Shown piece by piece: positions 42,600 through 53,498 of a DNA stretch of 64,000 nt. This stretch comes from Protopterus annectens (Eukaryota > Chordata > Ceratodontiformes > Protopteridae), in assembly GCF_019279795.1 (NCBI RefSeq), contig NC_056734.1, positions 3,361,006 through 3,425,005 on the forward strand, written 5' to 3'. Numbering within the stretch: position 1 is the first letter of the stretch; each line of letters begins with the position of its first letter. The translations under genes were made by a program, and so were the position numbers. The notes beneath the pieces are model-generated. The model worked only from the letters and a program-made list of their open reading frames with translations, was not told where the DNA came from and did not search any database.

Positions 42600-44700
42600 T
42601 TCAGCCTCAGTTACTCTACCAAGAACTTATCCTTTTCCATCTTCCTAGACATAGAAGACCTCAAAGGGAAGGAGTCAAAGGCAGCACTAGCATCCCAGAC
42701 ACTGGCAAACAGATTCGTCTGTGGGATCCCCCCAACAGGGACCCAGCAGGAAGCATTCATGAATCTCTCCCTTTCCCCCCTAGTCCCACCCCTTCCTCCT
42801 TACCTCCTGTCAGACTAGGAAGACGGCTGTCCTTAACAAATTGGATTCTCATTGTCAAGGATCGATGGGTATTGAAAATCACACACACAGGGTTGCAAAC
42901 TCCATTTCAAACAGCCTCTATTTCAATCAGGTTTCCCATATATTCCAACAAACAGAGGCCTTAAATCAGATACGGTTCTGTGGATGCAAGGTTCTGTATA
43001 ACCAGTACCAAACACATTACAAGGAAAAGGATATTTCTCATGACTTTTACTAGTCCCCAGAATAGAGGGTACCTGGAGTCCAGTTCTAAACCTTTCAAGG
43101 CTCAAGAGTTTCTTGCTGGTACCCAAATTCAAAATGCTAACCCTTCAAAAATTGCTGCCCATGATCTCACCCAACCCTTACATGGTAACTTTACCTCCAT
43201 ATCACCATAGAACAATCTAACAGGAGGTTATTATGTGTCAGAGCAGATATGAACACTGTCAGTTCTGTGCTGTGCCCTTTGGCTTGTCTGCTGCACCCAT
43301 GTTTTTCACAAAATGGCTAGCCCTAGTGATGGCCTTTTGCAGGTCAGGGGGCATTCAGATTTAGCTCTGTGTAGCTAATTGCTTCATTCAGGCAACAGAT
43401 CTAGAGAAACTCAAAGCGGATCTACTTTACACCCAAGACGTCCTGACTTCACTGTGGGGGCTAACCATCAGTACCTAAAAGTCCCACACCATCCCCACAA
43501 ACAGGATTGTGTTTCTAGGGCTTTGCTGTATTCCTCACTTCTGAAATCAATCCTTCCTCCAGACAATGTTATCTTTCTAGCTCTGTACTTCCAAAAGCTC
43601 CTTCTCATGAACTATCAGAGCCTTGGGTTACATTGGCTTTTGTTTCCTCATAATCTCCCTAGCAAGACTACATGTGAGGAAGCTGCAATGGTACCTCAGA
43701 AATGTGTGGTGTCAACAATCTCATTCCCTCAACTTCAGGTAAAGCTTTTCCCTTGTCTCAAGAAAGAGTTTGCCTGGTAGATCCCAAGCATGCTCCCTCA
43801 GTATAGGCCTTGCTTTCAGGTTCATGTCTCATTGCCAAACTATGACCATGGTTGCCTCATAAATAGCCTGGTGGACCCACTAACACAACTTAGACTCAGG
43901 GCAGATGAGACTCTCCATTCAAAAATGAACACATCAACCTAAAAGAGTAATGGCAGTGCAAAAAGGTCTGATTGCCTTCAAAGACCAGTGAAAACCAAGA
44001 GTACTCTTATTGAAGATGGACAATACCATGGTTATGTGGTACATAAACAAGCAGGGAGTACTTACTCTTACCAATTTTGTTGCCAAGCTTGGACCTCTGG
44101 AAATGGCAAACTCCCTAGGTCTGCACCTTATAGCACAGTACCTACCAGGAGAAACCCCAGTCATCTAGTGGATCACCTAACCAGGATCCTGTCAGACCCT
44201 CACAAGTGACAACTGCATTGAGAAGCTTTTCTCAGCCTAGCCAAAGAATGGGGTATGCAAGCGATGGACCTATTTGCCACCAAAGAAAATCCTTACTTGA
44301 ACAAAGTTTTGCTCAAGGACCAAAACAAGGTCAGCCTGGAAGACAGATGCTTTCTTCTTCCATTGGACAAGCCTATTCCTCTATGCCTTTACCCTGATAC
44401 CCTTGCTTCCCAGGGTACTGCTGAAGATAAGGGAACAAGGGGCAAGGGTCATTCTAATAGTCCCTGTTTGGCAAAGGCAGCACTGGTATCATCTAATGTT
44501 CAGTCCAAGCATAAAGGAACCATAGTTGCTGTCATGAGTGGATCTGTTAACAGAGAGCAAAGGTACCATTATAAATCCCAGCCTGAATACTCTCAGATTG
44601 ACAGCTTGGACAGTACCTTGACCCCCTGGAGGGGACCACCCCTCAAAAAACAGATCCTGGACAGTTTAGGAGAAACCAAGAGAACCTAGCACAAGAAAAT
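42600..44700 (+). pseudogene. DIRS-D pol remnant (RT, RNase H, methyltransferase-like)
   Basis: RT traces include HCQFCAVPFGLSAAPMFFTKWLA (about 43255-43325), matching HYQFSALPFGLSTAPRVFTK, but the following YLDD region is lost (about 43355-43375). ARLHVRKLQWYLRNVW is at about 43660-43712. The RNase H region keeps the MVMWYINKQGGT-like stretch near 44030-44070 in another frame. AMDLFATKENP (about 44257-44290) marks the methyltransferase-like domain. Many stops and indels are present. The beginning of YR sequence (EPSTRKCFSAKWKRF-like) lies at 44680-44730, right before the L2 insertion. Confidence 0.7.
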
Positions 44701-44730
44701 GTTTCTCTGCAAAATGGAAGAGATTCAACT

Positions 44731-46480
44731 CCGCCCTTCTCTCCTTAGTCTGTCAATTCTACTTGTGACTGTGGTAATATCGTATCCTCTGTTCTGCTAG
44801 ACTTATCTAAAGCCTTCGATACCATCTCCCATAGTCGACTATTAAAACATCTGTCTAACCTCAACATCTCCAACAAAACTCTTACCTGATTCTCCAGCTA
44901 CCTTGCTGATAGATGCCAAGCCGTGAAATGGGGCCAGGCCACCTCTACTTTCCTCCCCCCACTGAAGTACCCCAAGGTTCAATCCTTGGCCCATTGCTTT
45001 TCAATATCTTTATTAACAACTTCCACAAAGCCATACCTAACACCAAAATTGTGCAATACGCTGATGATTCCACTCTGATCTGTCATGCCTATAACCTAAA
45101 AGATCTCCAATTTCTAACTCAAACTGCTTTCTCCACCACCGAAAATTGGATGTTCCAAAATCACCTCTCACTAAATGCCAACAAAACAAAGATCCTTCTA
45201 TTCTCTTCTTCAAAATCCTTCCCTGTTGACAAAAACTTACTCCATATCACCAGTCTTAACAACTCCATTATCGAGGTTGTACCCTCAGCCAAACTTCTTG
45301 GTGTAACCATTGATGAACACCTAAAATTTAATAATCACATCCAGCTAAATATCAAGAAAACCCACATAAAAGTAGGCCTAATTTACAGAAACAGTCACTT
45401 CCTCTCTCCTTCCACCAGACTAACTCTCGCCACTACCTACCTACTCCTCTCTCTACTGTATGGCACTGCTCTGCTCACTAATTTATCTTCCACACTTGCC
45501 TCCAAAAGTATGTTACAATAAAATAGCCAAATTCGCCACAAATGCAAAATCCTCCTCTCACCACTGCACCTCCCTTCACTCTCTAAACTGGCTTGAACTC
45601 CCCAATCTACTTAACCTTCACCAAATCACTACTGCACACAAATTACTGTTCCAGCCTACTAAGTGTCCTGCACTATCCAATATTCTGCAACCTTATAACC
45701 CCCCCAGACCCCTTAGATCTACCCACAAAAACTTGATCATCATCCATAATCCCAAGCCCTGCTGGGCAGCTTCTGCTATCTTATTCCCTAGCTAAAAAAT
45801 GGAATGCTCTGCCCTCCACACCGAGGACCTGTGACAACCTTAATAACTTCAAAACTCAACTTCATTCTTACCTCTATCTAAACAGAAAATGCAACTGTAC
45901 TCTTCCACCCATTCCTCTCAAGCTCTCCCCTCCCTTTACCACAGGCTAACCTTCTTACCTCCCTAACCTCACTTTAAATTAAATGATTATTTGTGTAAAC
46001 AACAGCAAATTTAGCCACAATTCTATATGCCTGTTTTGACTCTCCTGAAGCTAAACTGTTATTTCTTTTCTCACTCCTTTGTTGCTTGCAATCCCTAACT
46101 TCCTTTGTTATTAATCATGTAATAAAACTTTGTATTGTGGAGATTTCTCCCCGAGCCTCCAATGTCTAGCTTTTCTCCCCAAGCCTCCACTAAAGTAACC
46201 TCCCTCAGCCCTGTGAACTAAATTGTTAATATTTTATTTCTTTTTTCTTTAGAATGCTACCTGTTTGTAATCCTAACTTTCTTTGCAACTAATCATGAAT
46301 TTTTCTTTGTAATTAATCATGTAATTTTCTTTGTAATTAATCTTGTAATTTAATTATGTACTTAAACTTTGTATTGTGGAGCTTTTTTCCCCTCTGGCAT
46401 CCACTGAAAACAGGCTCCCCAGGCCCAGTGGACTTCCCCGGTCATCAAACTGGAATGAATAAATAAATAAATAATAAATA
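44731..46480 (+). mobile_element. L2-type LINE 3' fragment (L2-2) inside DIRS-D YR
   Basis: The left junction follows AAATGGAAGAGATTCA of the DIRS YR gene, and the right junction follows an ATGAATAAATAAATAAATAA tail at 46453-46480. The fragment covers the RT palm to the 3' UTR. Two near-repeats of a CCTCC(A)ATGTC/ACTAAAG segment in the 3' UTR (46155-46200) and TAATTAATCATG repeats (46280-46350) suggest local duplications. The 3' UTR resembles that of L2-1. No target duplication was found. Confidence 0.8.
44795..45830 (+). pseudogene. L2-2 reverse transcriptase C-terminal half
   Basis: The palm begins with VSSVLLDLSKAFDTISHSR at about 44782-44838. A stop (TGA) near 44887 and a frameshift precede the longest frame (44913-45521), which carries EVPQGSILGPLLFNIFINN (about 44961-45020) and YADDSTL (45058-45078), the catalytic pair, then NHLSLNANKTK and KLLGVTIDEHLKF. 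The thumb and C-terminus continue in another frame to about 45795. The catalytic box is intact, unlike L2-1, but the protein lacks its endonuclease half. Confidence 0.8.
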
Positions 46481-46590
46481 TATGGTGCAGACAAAAGGGA
46501 CAGAGCCTTGTTCAAGCTCAAATGCTTGCATTACATACTTATCAGAACCTTTTGACAAAGGGCTTTATTATTCCTCTATTAAAATTCACG
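46481..46590 (+). pseudogene. DIRS-D YR segment between L2-2 and DIRS-C
   Basis: The stretch TYLSEPFDKGLYYSSIKIH corresponds to the QYLTEMLDTGLSFSSIKIH region of the DIRS-A YR. It ends at CACG (46590), where DIRS-C begins. The reading continues at 52207 with VSAIS. Confidence 0.8.
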
Positions 46591-46775
46591 ATGTCCTTCA
46601 AGGTAGCATCTGCAGTCATAACAAATGGGTTGTCCTGTCGTCAGGCAGCCCTTCGGTCGGCCGGATTCCAAAGTCTGGGTCCGGATTCGGTTGATGTCGC
46701 ACTTCACCCGACGTCATCTCTGCTGGTCTTCGGGTATAAAGGCATCAGCCGACGCCATTTTCCCCAGTCTTTCTT
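46591..46775 (+). repeat. DIRS-C left inverted terminal repeat
   Basis: The core from GCATCTGCAGTCATAAC (46606) to about 46770 mirrors 51990-52160. TATAAA at 46735-46740 is inside, with CCCAGTCTTTC about 25 bases further on. Confidence 0.9.
46735..46740 (+). promoter_or_regulatory. TATA box of DIRS-C
   Basis: TATAAA in the left terminal repeat, at the position shared with A and B. Confidence 0.6.
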
Positions 46776-46910
46776 GCCGCGTGGCGCCCGAAGCAGAAGC
46801 TGTTCGCAAGTGCCGGTCGGTCAGATCCAGAGATTACTACTACCGAATACTACTTCGAAGACTTCTAAAAAGCTAAGTACCCCGTTGGGGACTCTTTCTT
46901 GCCTCAGCCG

Positions 46911-48718
46911 ATGTCAGAAAAAGTCAATAACTGTTTAACTTGTGGGAAACAAATACCTCATAAAGATTTCCACTCTTACTGTCTGCCTTGCTTAGGCCCA
47001 GACCACGACGTAGCAGCCTGTTCGGCCTGTGCTTCCTTCAACCGACGAACGCTTAGGCATCGGTCGGAGTTTGCTGAACAGTTTTTCGGCTCAGATTTTG
47101 CGTACATTATGCCGTCGGATCGTCCGACTACCCAAATTGTTAAAAAACGCAAAGAAAAAGACCGACACTCGCGGTCCGCGGTTTCGGCCGAAACCACGGT
47201 TAAGCAAGCCGCAAGTGTCTCTGTTTCGGCCGAAACCGAGAAAACTGGTCAATCTCAGCCGAATCCATGACTACTACTGAGGCTCCTGCTACCTTAGTTG
47301 AATCGGCCTCAGAAGTTTTGCCTACTACTGTGGTTCCTAGTGATTTATCAGACACCATCCCTTTGGATGTCTCTACCCCAGCACGTGGTGCTGCTAGGCC
47401 TCCTGCAGCCATGTCTATTAAGGCCTTTGCCAGGGCTAAAGCAGCCAAAACTGTTAAATCAGTGCCTGTTAAGCCCCCCTCACACAGGCCCACTTCTAGT
47501 TCACAAATGCTTACTCTGGCAGAGGATTTAATATCCTTAATTAGGGGATCCCAATCTCACCCAGACAGGGCCTCTCAGCCATCAGAAAAGAGATCTAGAG
47601 CAGAGCCCCCCGAGCCAGTGTCCTCTGATGATTCTGCGGATGACTCAGACATTACAGACCAGCCAGAGGCTCCTTTGTCTACATATGAAGATTCCGATGC
47701 TGAAGAATCCATTCCATCTGCCTCTCCGCCAGAGGAATTTTCCTTTGGGGAAACCTTACATGCCATGAGAGAACAATTCCAATGGCAGGGACAAGATTTC
47801 TCAGATTCAAGAAAAAGGCTTAGGACATTTCTGCACTTACCACAACATAGGCCCTTAGCTATACCTCCAGTACTGCCTGTTGTGGATGATGCATTTAATG
47901 ATGTTTGCACTGCTCCTGATACTTTACCTCCAGCCCCTGCCAAACCAGATAGATTTTACAGGGTGCCAGACACTCATCACCACCTATACAAGGCCCCACT
48001 TGCAGATCCTGAGACTATATCCCAGGGGCCTAAGGCAGTAGCCTCGACCTCAGCAAAAAACCCTACTCCTTCTGAAAGGGAATCCAGGTCCTTGGAGAGA
48101 TGGGGGAAAAATGTTTACACCTCTGCTACTCTCTCAGCTAGAGCTTTAAACTGTCAGTTTCATATGATCCAATACCAAGAGTTTATGCTTGATCAGTTAA
48201 CTAAGAAGCTGTCCTCTGATGACTCCTTAGATAAGAAATATGTTTTAGAAATGGTGAATAACATCCAACAGGTTAGTAACCATTCTTTAAAATGTGGCTA
48301 TGATGCACTGGAGGCTTCATTTAGATTAGCCATGACTGGCACAGTGATAAGAAGGCATGCATGGTTGAAAGAACAGGTCTTGCCGGATCATGTTAAAGCA
48401 AAGCTGTTAGATGCTCCTATGGATAAGGCCAGTCTATTTGGTACACCTGCTCAGCAAGTAATGAAGAAAATGGAAGAAAAGGCAAAATCTGTACAAACAG
48501 TTAAGGATTTCTTACAGGTTCAGCCCCCAAGGTTTAGCAGGAACTGGCCTGCCAAAAACTGGTCCTTTCCAGACTCCTCAAAATCTCAAAGAGGCAGGAA
48601 TAGACGCTCTAGAGGCAGAAATCAATCCAGAGGAGGTGCCTACAGAGGACGACAGTGGCAAGGCAATAACCGAAGCACAGACACAACCACTGCCACTACA
48701 ACAGGACAATCACAGTGA
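46911..48718 (+). pseudogene. DIRS-C gag-like ORF1, one frameshift
   Basis: The ATG at 46911 starts MSEKVNNCLTCGKQIPHKDF, with the full Cys/His head (CLPCLGPDH, CSACASF). The first frame ends at 47270, and a frameshift near 47260 leads into the frame that runs to TGA 48716-48718. That second part holds DTIPLDVSTPARGAARPP, the acidic YEDSDAEESIPSAS (about 47683-47724), DRFYRVPDTHHHLYK, ERWGKNVYTSATLSARALN, RRHAWLKEQVLPDHVKAKLL (about 48350-48410) and an RG-rich tail. The N-terminal third has two GTTTCGGCCGAAAC palindromes (47181-47194, 47223-47236). The stop context is CAG-TGA-C. Confidence 0.85.
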
Positions 48719-50618
48719 CTTGGCTCTGACACCGCCTACCAGGGAGCAAATAGCAGCACCTTTAGGCGGAAAGTTAGCCTTATTTTCGAAAAACTGGCAC
48801 TGTATCACAAAAGACAAGTGGATTTTGCAAACCATAGACCAAGGCTACAGGTTCCACTTCCACACCTTACCAGTAAAAAGAGGAATGCCAAACCTACCTC
48901 CAAATCAAAAAACAGAAGCTCTAAAGCAGATAGCAGAATTAGCAAAGATGAGAGCTGTGGAAAGAGTACCAATAACAGAACAAGGCAAAGGATTCTACTC
49001 CAGACTCTTCCTAGTACCAAGAAAAGAGAAAAGTTGGAGACCTATTCTCGACCTGTCCGTCTTAAACACATACATCATTGTCCCAAAATTCAAAATGCTG
49101 ACCCTACAGCAACTTCTTCCCATGCTGGACAAGGAGTGTTGGCTGGTATCTCTAGATCTCAAGGAGGCATACCTGCACGTCCCCATACGACCAAATTGCA
49201 GAAGATACCTCAGATTTCTTGCAGGATCAGAGCATTATCAATTCTCAGCATTGCCTTTTGGCTTATCTACTGCGCCCAGAGTATTCACAAAATACCTGGC
49301 ATCAGTAATCGCTCACTGCAGGCTACAGGGAATACAAATTTATCCATACCTGGACGACTGCCTGTTACAAGCGGACAAAAAAAGCAAGCTGACAACAGAT
49401 CTACAAAGAGTCATTTGCTTAATACAAGCCCTGGGATACACAGTCAATTTACAAAAGTCAAGACTGATACCATCCCAAACAAGAACATTCTTGGGTGCGG
49501 ATTTGGACACAGTAAAACAAATGGCATTCCTAACTGCAGAAAAACAAAAACAACTCCCTCTTTACTTCTTGGCATTAACAAAGCAGAACAAACTAACAGC
49601 AAGAAAAGTACTGCAGGCCTTGGGCTTCATGGCATCATGCATAATCTTGGTCCCACATGCCAGACTGCATATGAGAAAGCTACAGTGGTACCTAAAGAAT
49701 TTATGGTCTCAACACAGGCACAGCTTAGAAACCGAAATCCCACTAATCCCATGCCTGAAACAGGAGTTCCTATGGTGGGCTCAAGCATGCCAGTCAAACC
49801 CAGGCTTACCCTTCCACAACTTTCAAGCAAGCCAAACCATCACAACGGACGCCTCAGACCTAGGCTGGGGCGCACATGTTGGACAAATGCATACAAGGAT
49901 TGTGGACTCAAGACCAGCTGCACCTGCACATAAACCAAAAGAAATGCTGGCAGTAAAACTAGCAATACAGAAATTCAGACCATTCCTCAGAGAAGGCCAT
50001 TTAATGATAAGGACAGACAACACCACAGTCATGTGGTACATCAACAAACAAGGAGGCACTCATTCATACCCCTATGCAGAATGACTCTGGACCTTTGGAA
50101 TATGGCTCTGAGCTACAACATCCAGTTACAGGCAATGTTTGTGCCGGAAAAGAAAGCACCCTAGCAGACATGTTAAGCAGAACCACCTCGGATGCTCACG
50201 AATGGATGCTACACCCGGACATCTTCAAGGCCATCACAAAGAAATGGGGAATGCCACAAATAGACCTATTCGCATCCCCACTCAATCACCAGCTCAAAAA
50301 TTCTGCACAAGGACATGCCACCCACTTGCATGGAAGGTGGACTCTCTATCCTTCAGTTGGAAAGGCCTGACAGCATATGCATTTCCACCTCTTCCTTTGA
50401 TGCACAAGGTACTACTGAAAATCAAAGAGGAACGCCCAAGGATAATCCTGATAGCTCCGAATTGGCCAAGACAACACTGGTACCCATTGCTGAGGAGCAT
50501 GTCTCGGTGGAGAATGTGGTCAATACCCCTGATGCCTTTGATGTTAACTCAGAACAACTACAACATCATGCACCCAAACCTAAAAACATTGCAACTGACT
50601 GCCTGGAACATCACATAG
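48717..50618 (+). pseudogene. DIRS-C pol: RT intact, RNase H and MT-like domain frameshifted
   Basis: Pol starts +1 at the gag stop. The RT is open, with RPILDLS, LVSLDLKEAYLHVPI (about 49142-49186) and YLDD at 49347-49358. In RNase H, a frameshift near 49880 and a compensating one near 49943 bracket about 20 out-of-frame residues before KEMLAV. Further single-base losses occur near 50073, 50150 and 50300. Catalytic motifs remain readable across frames: TTDASDLGWGAH, RTDNTTVMWYINKQGG and LADMLSR. The methyltransferase-like domain has QIDLFASPLN and APNWPRQHWYP (about 50454-50486), where D of APDWP is N. It ends at TAG 50616-50618, overlapping the YR start. Confidence 0.85.
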
Positions 50619-51649
50619 CAGCAACTAACCCAGACCTATCCCAAAGGGTTAAAGACATTATCCTTGAAGCCCGCAGACCTTCAACAAGAAGGAACTATGC
50701 AGGAAAATGGAAAAGGTTTGTAATTTGGAGTACTGAAAGAGGAAAAGATGTGTCGAACATAGATATTGCTAACATCCTGGAGTACATGGCAGAGCTTCTA
50801 CATACAGGCCTGTCTTATTCCTCCATCAAGATACATGCATCAGCTATTTCAGCAGAATACAGCTTCGATCCACCTGTCTTTTCGCATCCTCTACTCAGGC
50901 AGTTCCTCAGAGGGATCAAGAATGTAAAACCTCCTAGGAAACCACCATTACCAGCATGGGACTTGAACTTTGTGCTAGAAAAATTGACACTCCCTCCATT
51001 TGAACCAGCGGCAACAGCAGATCTTCAACACCTATCATGGAAAACTGCTTTCCTACTGGCAATTACTTCAGCAAGGAGGGTTTCAGAACTACAGGCCTTA
51101 ATGGCAGTACAACCCTTCCTAATCTTCCATCAAGACAGGGTCTCCATGAGAACTAATCCTACATTTATGCCTAAGGTGGTATCCAGAGTGTCTTTAAACC
51201 AGGCAATCCACCTACCCACCTTCTTTCCCAATCCACAGAACAGGGGGGAAAGACTGCTGCATACCTTGGATGTACATAGACAGTTATGCTACTACCTGGA
51301 CAGAACCAAAGGTAACAGAAAAACTGACTAGCTTTTAGTAGCCTATGCAACAGGAAGGGAAGGAAAAGCAATTTCCAAACAGACAATCTCCAAATGGATA
51401 GGAAATTGCATAAGATTCTGTTACTCCTACCATGGAAAACCAATTCCACAGAACATAAGACCTCATTCTACAAGGGCTACAGCCACTACCACAGCTTTCT
51501 TACGAGGAGTGGCAACCAAGGACATTATTGAGGCGGCTACTTGGACCTCCGTGCATACATTTGCCAAGCATTATAATTTACCTCTATACTCTAGATCCCG
51601 AGCAGGGTTTGCCACTGCTGTACTGCAAGGGATCCTAACTACACCATAA
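50615..51649 (+). pseudogene. DIRS-C tyrosine recombinase with lost start and one stop
   Basis: The codon matching the YR ATG of DIRS-A is ATA (50615-50617) here. The rest is open except for TAG at 51329-51331, where A and B have CAG (EQLLV and DQLFV). The catalytic residues are all present: SARRVSE (about 51064-51090), HSTR (about 51463-51474), TW, and FAKHYN with the Tyr. The reading ends at TAA 51647-51649. The two lesions are both single-base transitions. Confidence 0.87.
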
Positions 51650-51686
51650 TTTTTCTTCCTCCACCCCTAGTTGGCTATGGTATTCT

Positions 51687-51785
51687 ACCCATTTGTTATG
51701 ACTGCAGATGCTACCTTGAAGGACATAGTACAGTTTTGTACCTACCATAAATGTAGATGTCCGAACAGGATAGCATCTGCAGTCA
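51687..51785 (+). repeat. DIRS-C internal complementary region
   Basis: ACCCATTTGTTATGACTGCA...GGACAT (to 51726) is complementary to the left tip, and AGTACAG...GCATCTGCAGT (51727-51783) to the right tip. Confidence 0.88.
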
Positions 51786-51989
51786 GGATTACCCACCCTC
51801 CTTCCCCTCTGTGGTACTCCTAGGGTATTTACCCTCCTATTAGCTAGCTGGGGGGGGGAGTCTCTTATGGTGTATTTGTTTGTATATATGTACATACATA
51901 CTTATTTTTTGTGTTTGCCTTCTACTTTTTTGGAAACATTGGCATTTATCCAAAATTTAGCTTTCCAAGAGGGCAACTGGCATCTGGGG

Positions 51990-52206
51990 CAAGAAACACT
52001 GAGGAAAATGGCGTTGGCTGATGCCTTTATACCCGAAGACCAGCAGAGATGACGTCGGGTGAAGTGCGACATCAGCCGAAGCCGGACCCAGACTTTGGAA
52101 TCCGGCCGACCGAAGGGCTGCCTGACGATAGGACAACCCATTTGTTATGACTGCAGATGCTATCCTGTTCGGACATCTACATTTATGGTAGGTACAAAAC
52201 TGTACT
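51990..52206 (-). repeat. DIRS-C right inverted terminal repeat
   Basis: This mirrors the left repeat, with a minus-strand TATAAA (plus-strand TTTATA, about 52026-52031). The right-specific tip occupies about 52160-52206. Confidence 0.88.
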
Positions 52207-52891
52207 TTTCAGCAATTTCAGTTGAACTGCCTGATAAACCCCCCCCTTCTTCCATCCTGTCATGAAGCAGTTGGGTTATCCACAGTAGACCCACGAGGAA
52301 CCCTCCTAGTCCCCCATGAGACCAGTTTCATTGTGGAAAAGCTTACCCTCTCACCTTTTGAATCAGCTACCTCCACAGACATCAGATTCCAGACCCTGAA
52401 GACGGCCTTCCTGCTAACTATTGCTTCAGGCCCTTACATGTGAGGAATATTTCATCTCCTTTCCACCCTGACAGTCTGCTAGGACAACCCCTTCCTTTAT
52501 GCCTACAGTGGTTACAGAGATCTCTCTAAACCAGACCATCCACTTGCCTACCTCTCAAAACAAGGGAGAAGGAATTCTCCATACCTTGGATGTGCATACG
52601 CAACTGCACTACTACTTGGACAGAACAAAGAATGTCAGGAAGTCTGACCAGAGTTTTGTAGCCTTTGCCTGTAGCTCTGAGAGGAAACCAGTTTCTAAAC
52701 AAACCGTCTCCAAGTGGATGGATCTCCCACTGCATCTTATTTTGTTGCAGTCATCACGGAAAGAAAAGCCCCTCCCTGCCCACATGAGGTTGCACTGCAC
52801 TAGGGCTACTGTTACATCTACAACCTTTCTTAAAGGGAAGGCCACTAAGGACATTTTGGAAGCCACTACTTGGTCCTCTGTGCATATCTTC
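52207..52891 (+). pseudogene. DIRS-D YR, central part
   Basis: The reading continues from 46590 with VSAIS. FIVEKLTLSPFESAT is at about 52328-52372 and LKTAFLLTIASG, at the position of the SARR box, is at about 52396-52432; the catalytic arginine is lost. ISLNQTIHLPT is at about 52517-52550. KPVSKQTVSKWM is at about 52685-52720. RLHCTRATVTSTTFLKGKATKDILEATTWSSVHIF runs to 52891 and retains the HxTR box (HCTR). The long-TIR element interrupts it just before the Tyr region. Confidence 0.78.
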
Positions 52892-53311
52892 TGTCATGAA
52901 AGGAGATATTGTCCACTGTCCAGCACAGCCAAGTGGAATTTTGTAAATAATTGTCATTTGTGAAAGTCAATATGGTTTATACAGAAGTATGACAAAGGGA
53001 GCCAGCTCAGCTATCTGGAAGTTTGTAAATAATTATATGTCATTGGTGAATATTGGAATGATTTATATACAGCTGTATTAGAACTGTATGTGATGTATAT
53101 CAAACTGCTGGTACAGAAGTGTGTGTTGGAAAGTTTTTGCAAAGTGCTGTTTAAAATGTAACCATAATGTGCCCTGCTGGAGTAGAAAAGAAATGTGCAT
53201 ACACTGTTGTAACTGTCTAAATGTATATATTTTAACAGTGGAACCTGGAATACAAGAGGATAACTTGCAGTAAGTTTTAGAAAAACTGAAATTAAATTAC
53301 TTTATGGCTAG
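52892..53311 (+). repeat. Left long terminal inverted repeat (about 420 bp)
   Basis: This includes two sub-units of about 85 bases that share TTTGTAAATAATT and a TCATT(T/G)GTGAA segment (about 52939-52967 and 53022-53051). It matches the right arm in reverse complement through AAATTAAATTAC (53290-53301). Confidence 0.85.
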
Positions 53312-53498
53312 GCCATACAAAGATGTCTTTCAGTTTCATTGCAGCAACAGACACAATGTCTGTACTAGGGAGCGGTCTCTATTGTCTTTAAGGTGAAATA
53401 ATTACTAGTTTTAAAATGCGAAGAAATGCAGTTGTTTTATGACTTCCTGCATTTGCTAAAGATCTGAGGTCTATATGTTTTTACAGGTAGATGCCAGA

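Larger units (their letters stand above)
46591..52206 (+). mobile_element. DIRS-C, complete DIRS retrotransposon (5616 bp) inside DIRS-D
   Basis: The start ATGTCCTTCAAGG and end ACTGTACT (52206) are confirmed by the ICR join GGACAT|AGTACAG. Removing it restores AAAATTCACG|TTTCAGCAATTTCAG of the DIRS-D YR gene, the KIHxSAIS motif, with no target-site duplication. The order of genes is as in A and B. It carries more frameshifts than B in pol. Confidence 0.92.

Noticed and set aside
22898..52206. Endogenous retrovirus or Gypsy LTR element, because of RT and RNase H
   Set aside because: There are no direct LTRs, no aspartic protease and no DDE integrase. Inverted terminal repeats, an ICR and a tyrosine recombinase define DIRS.
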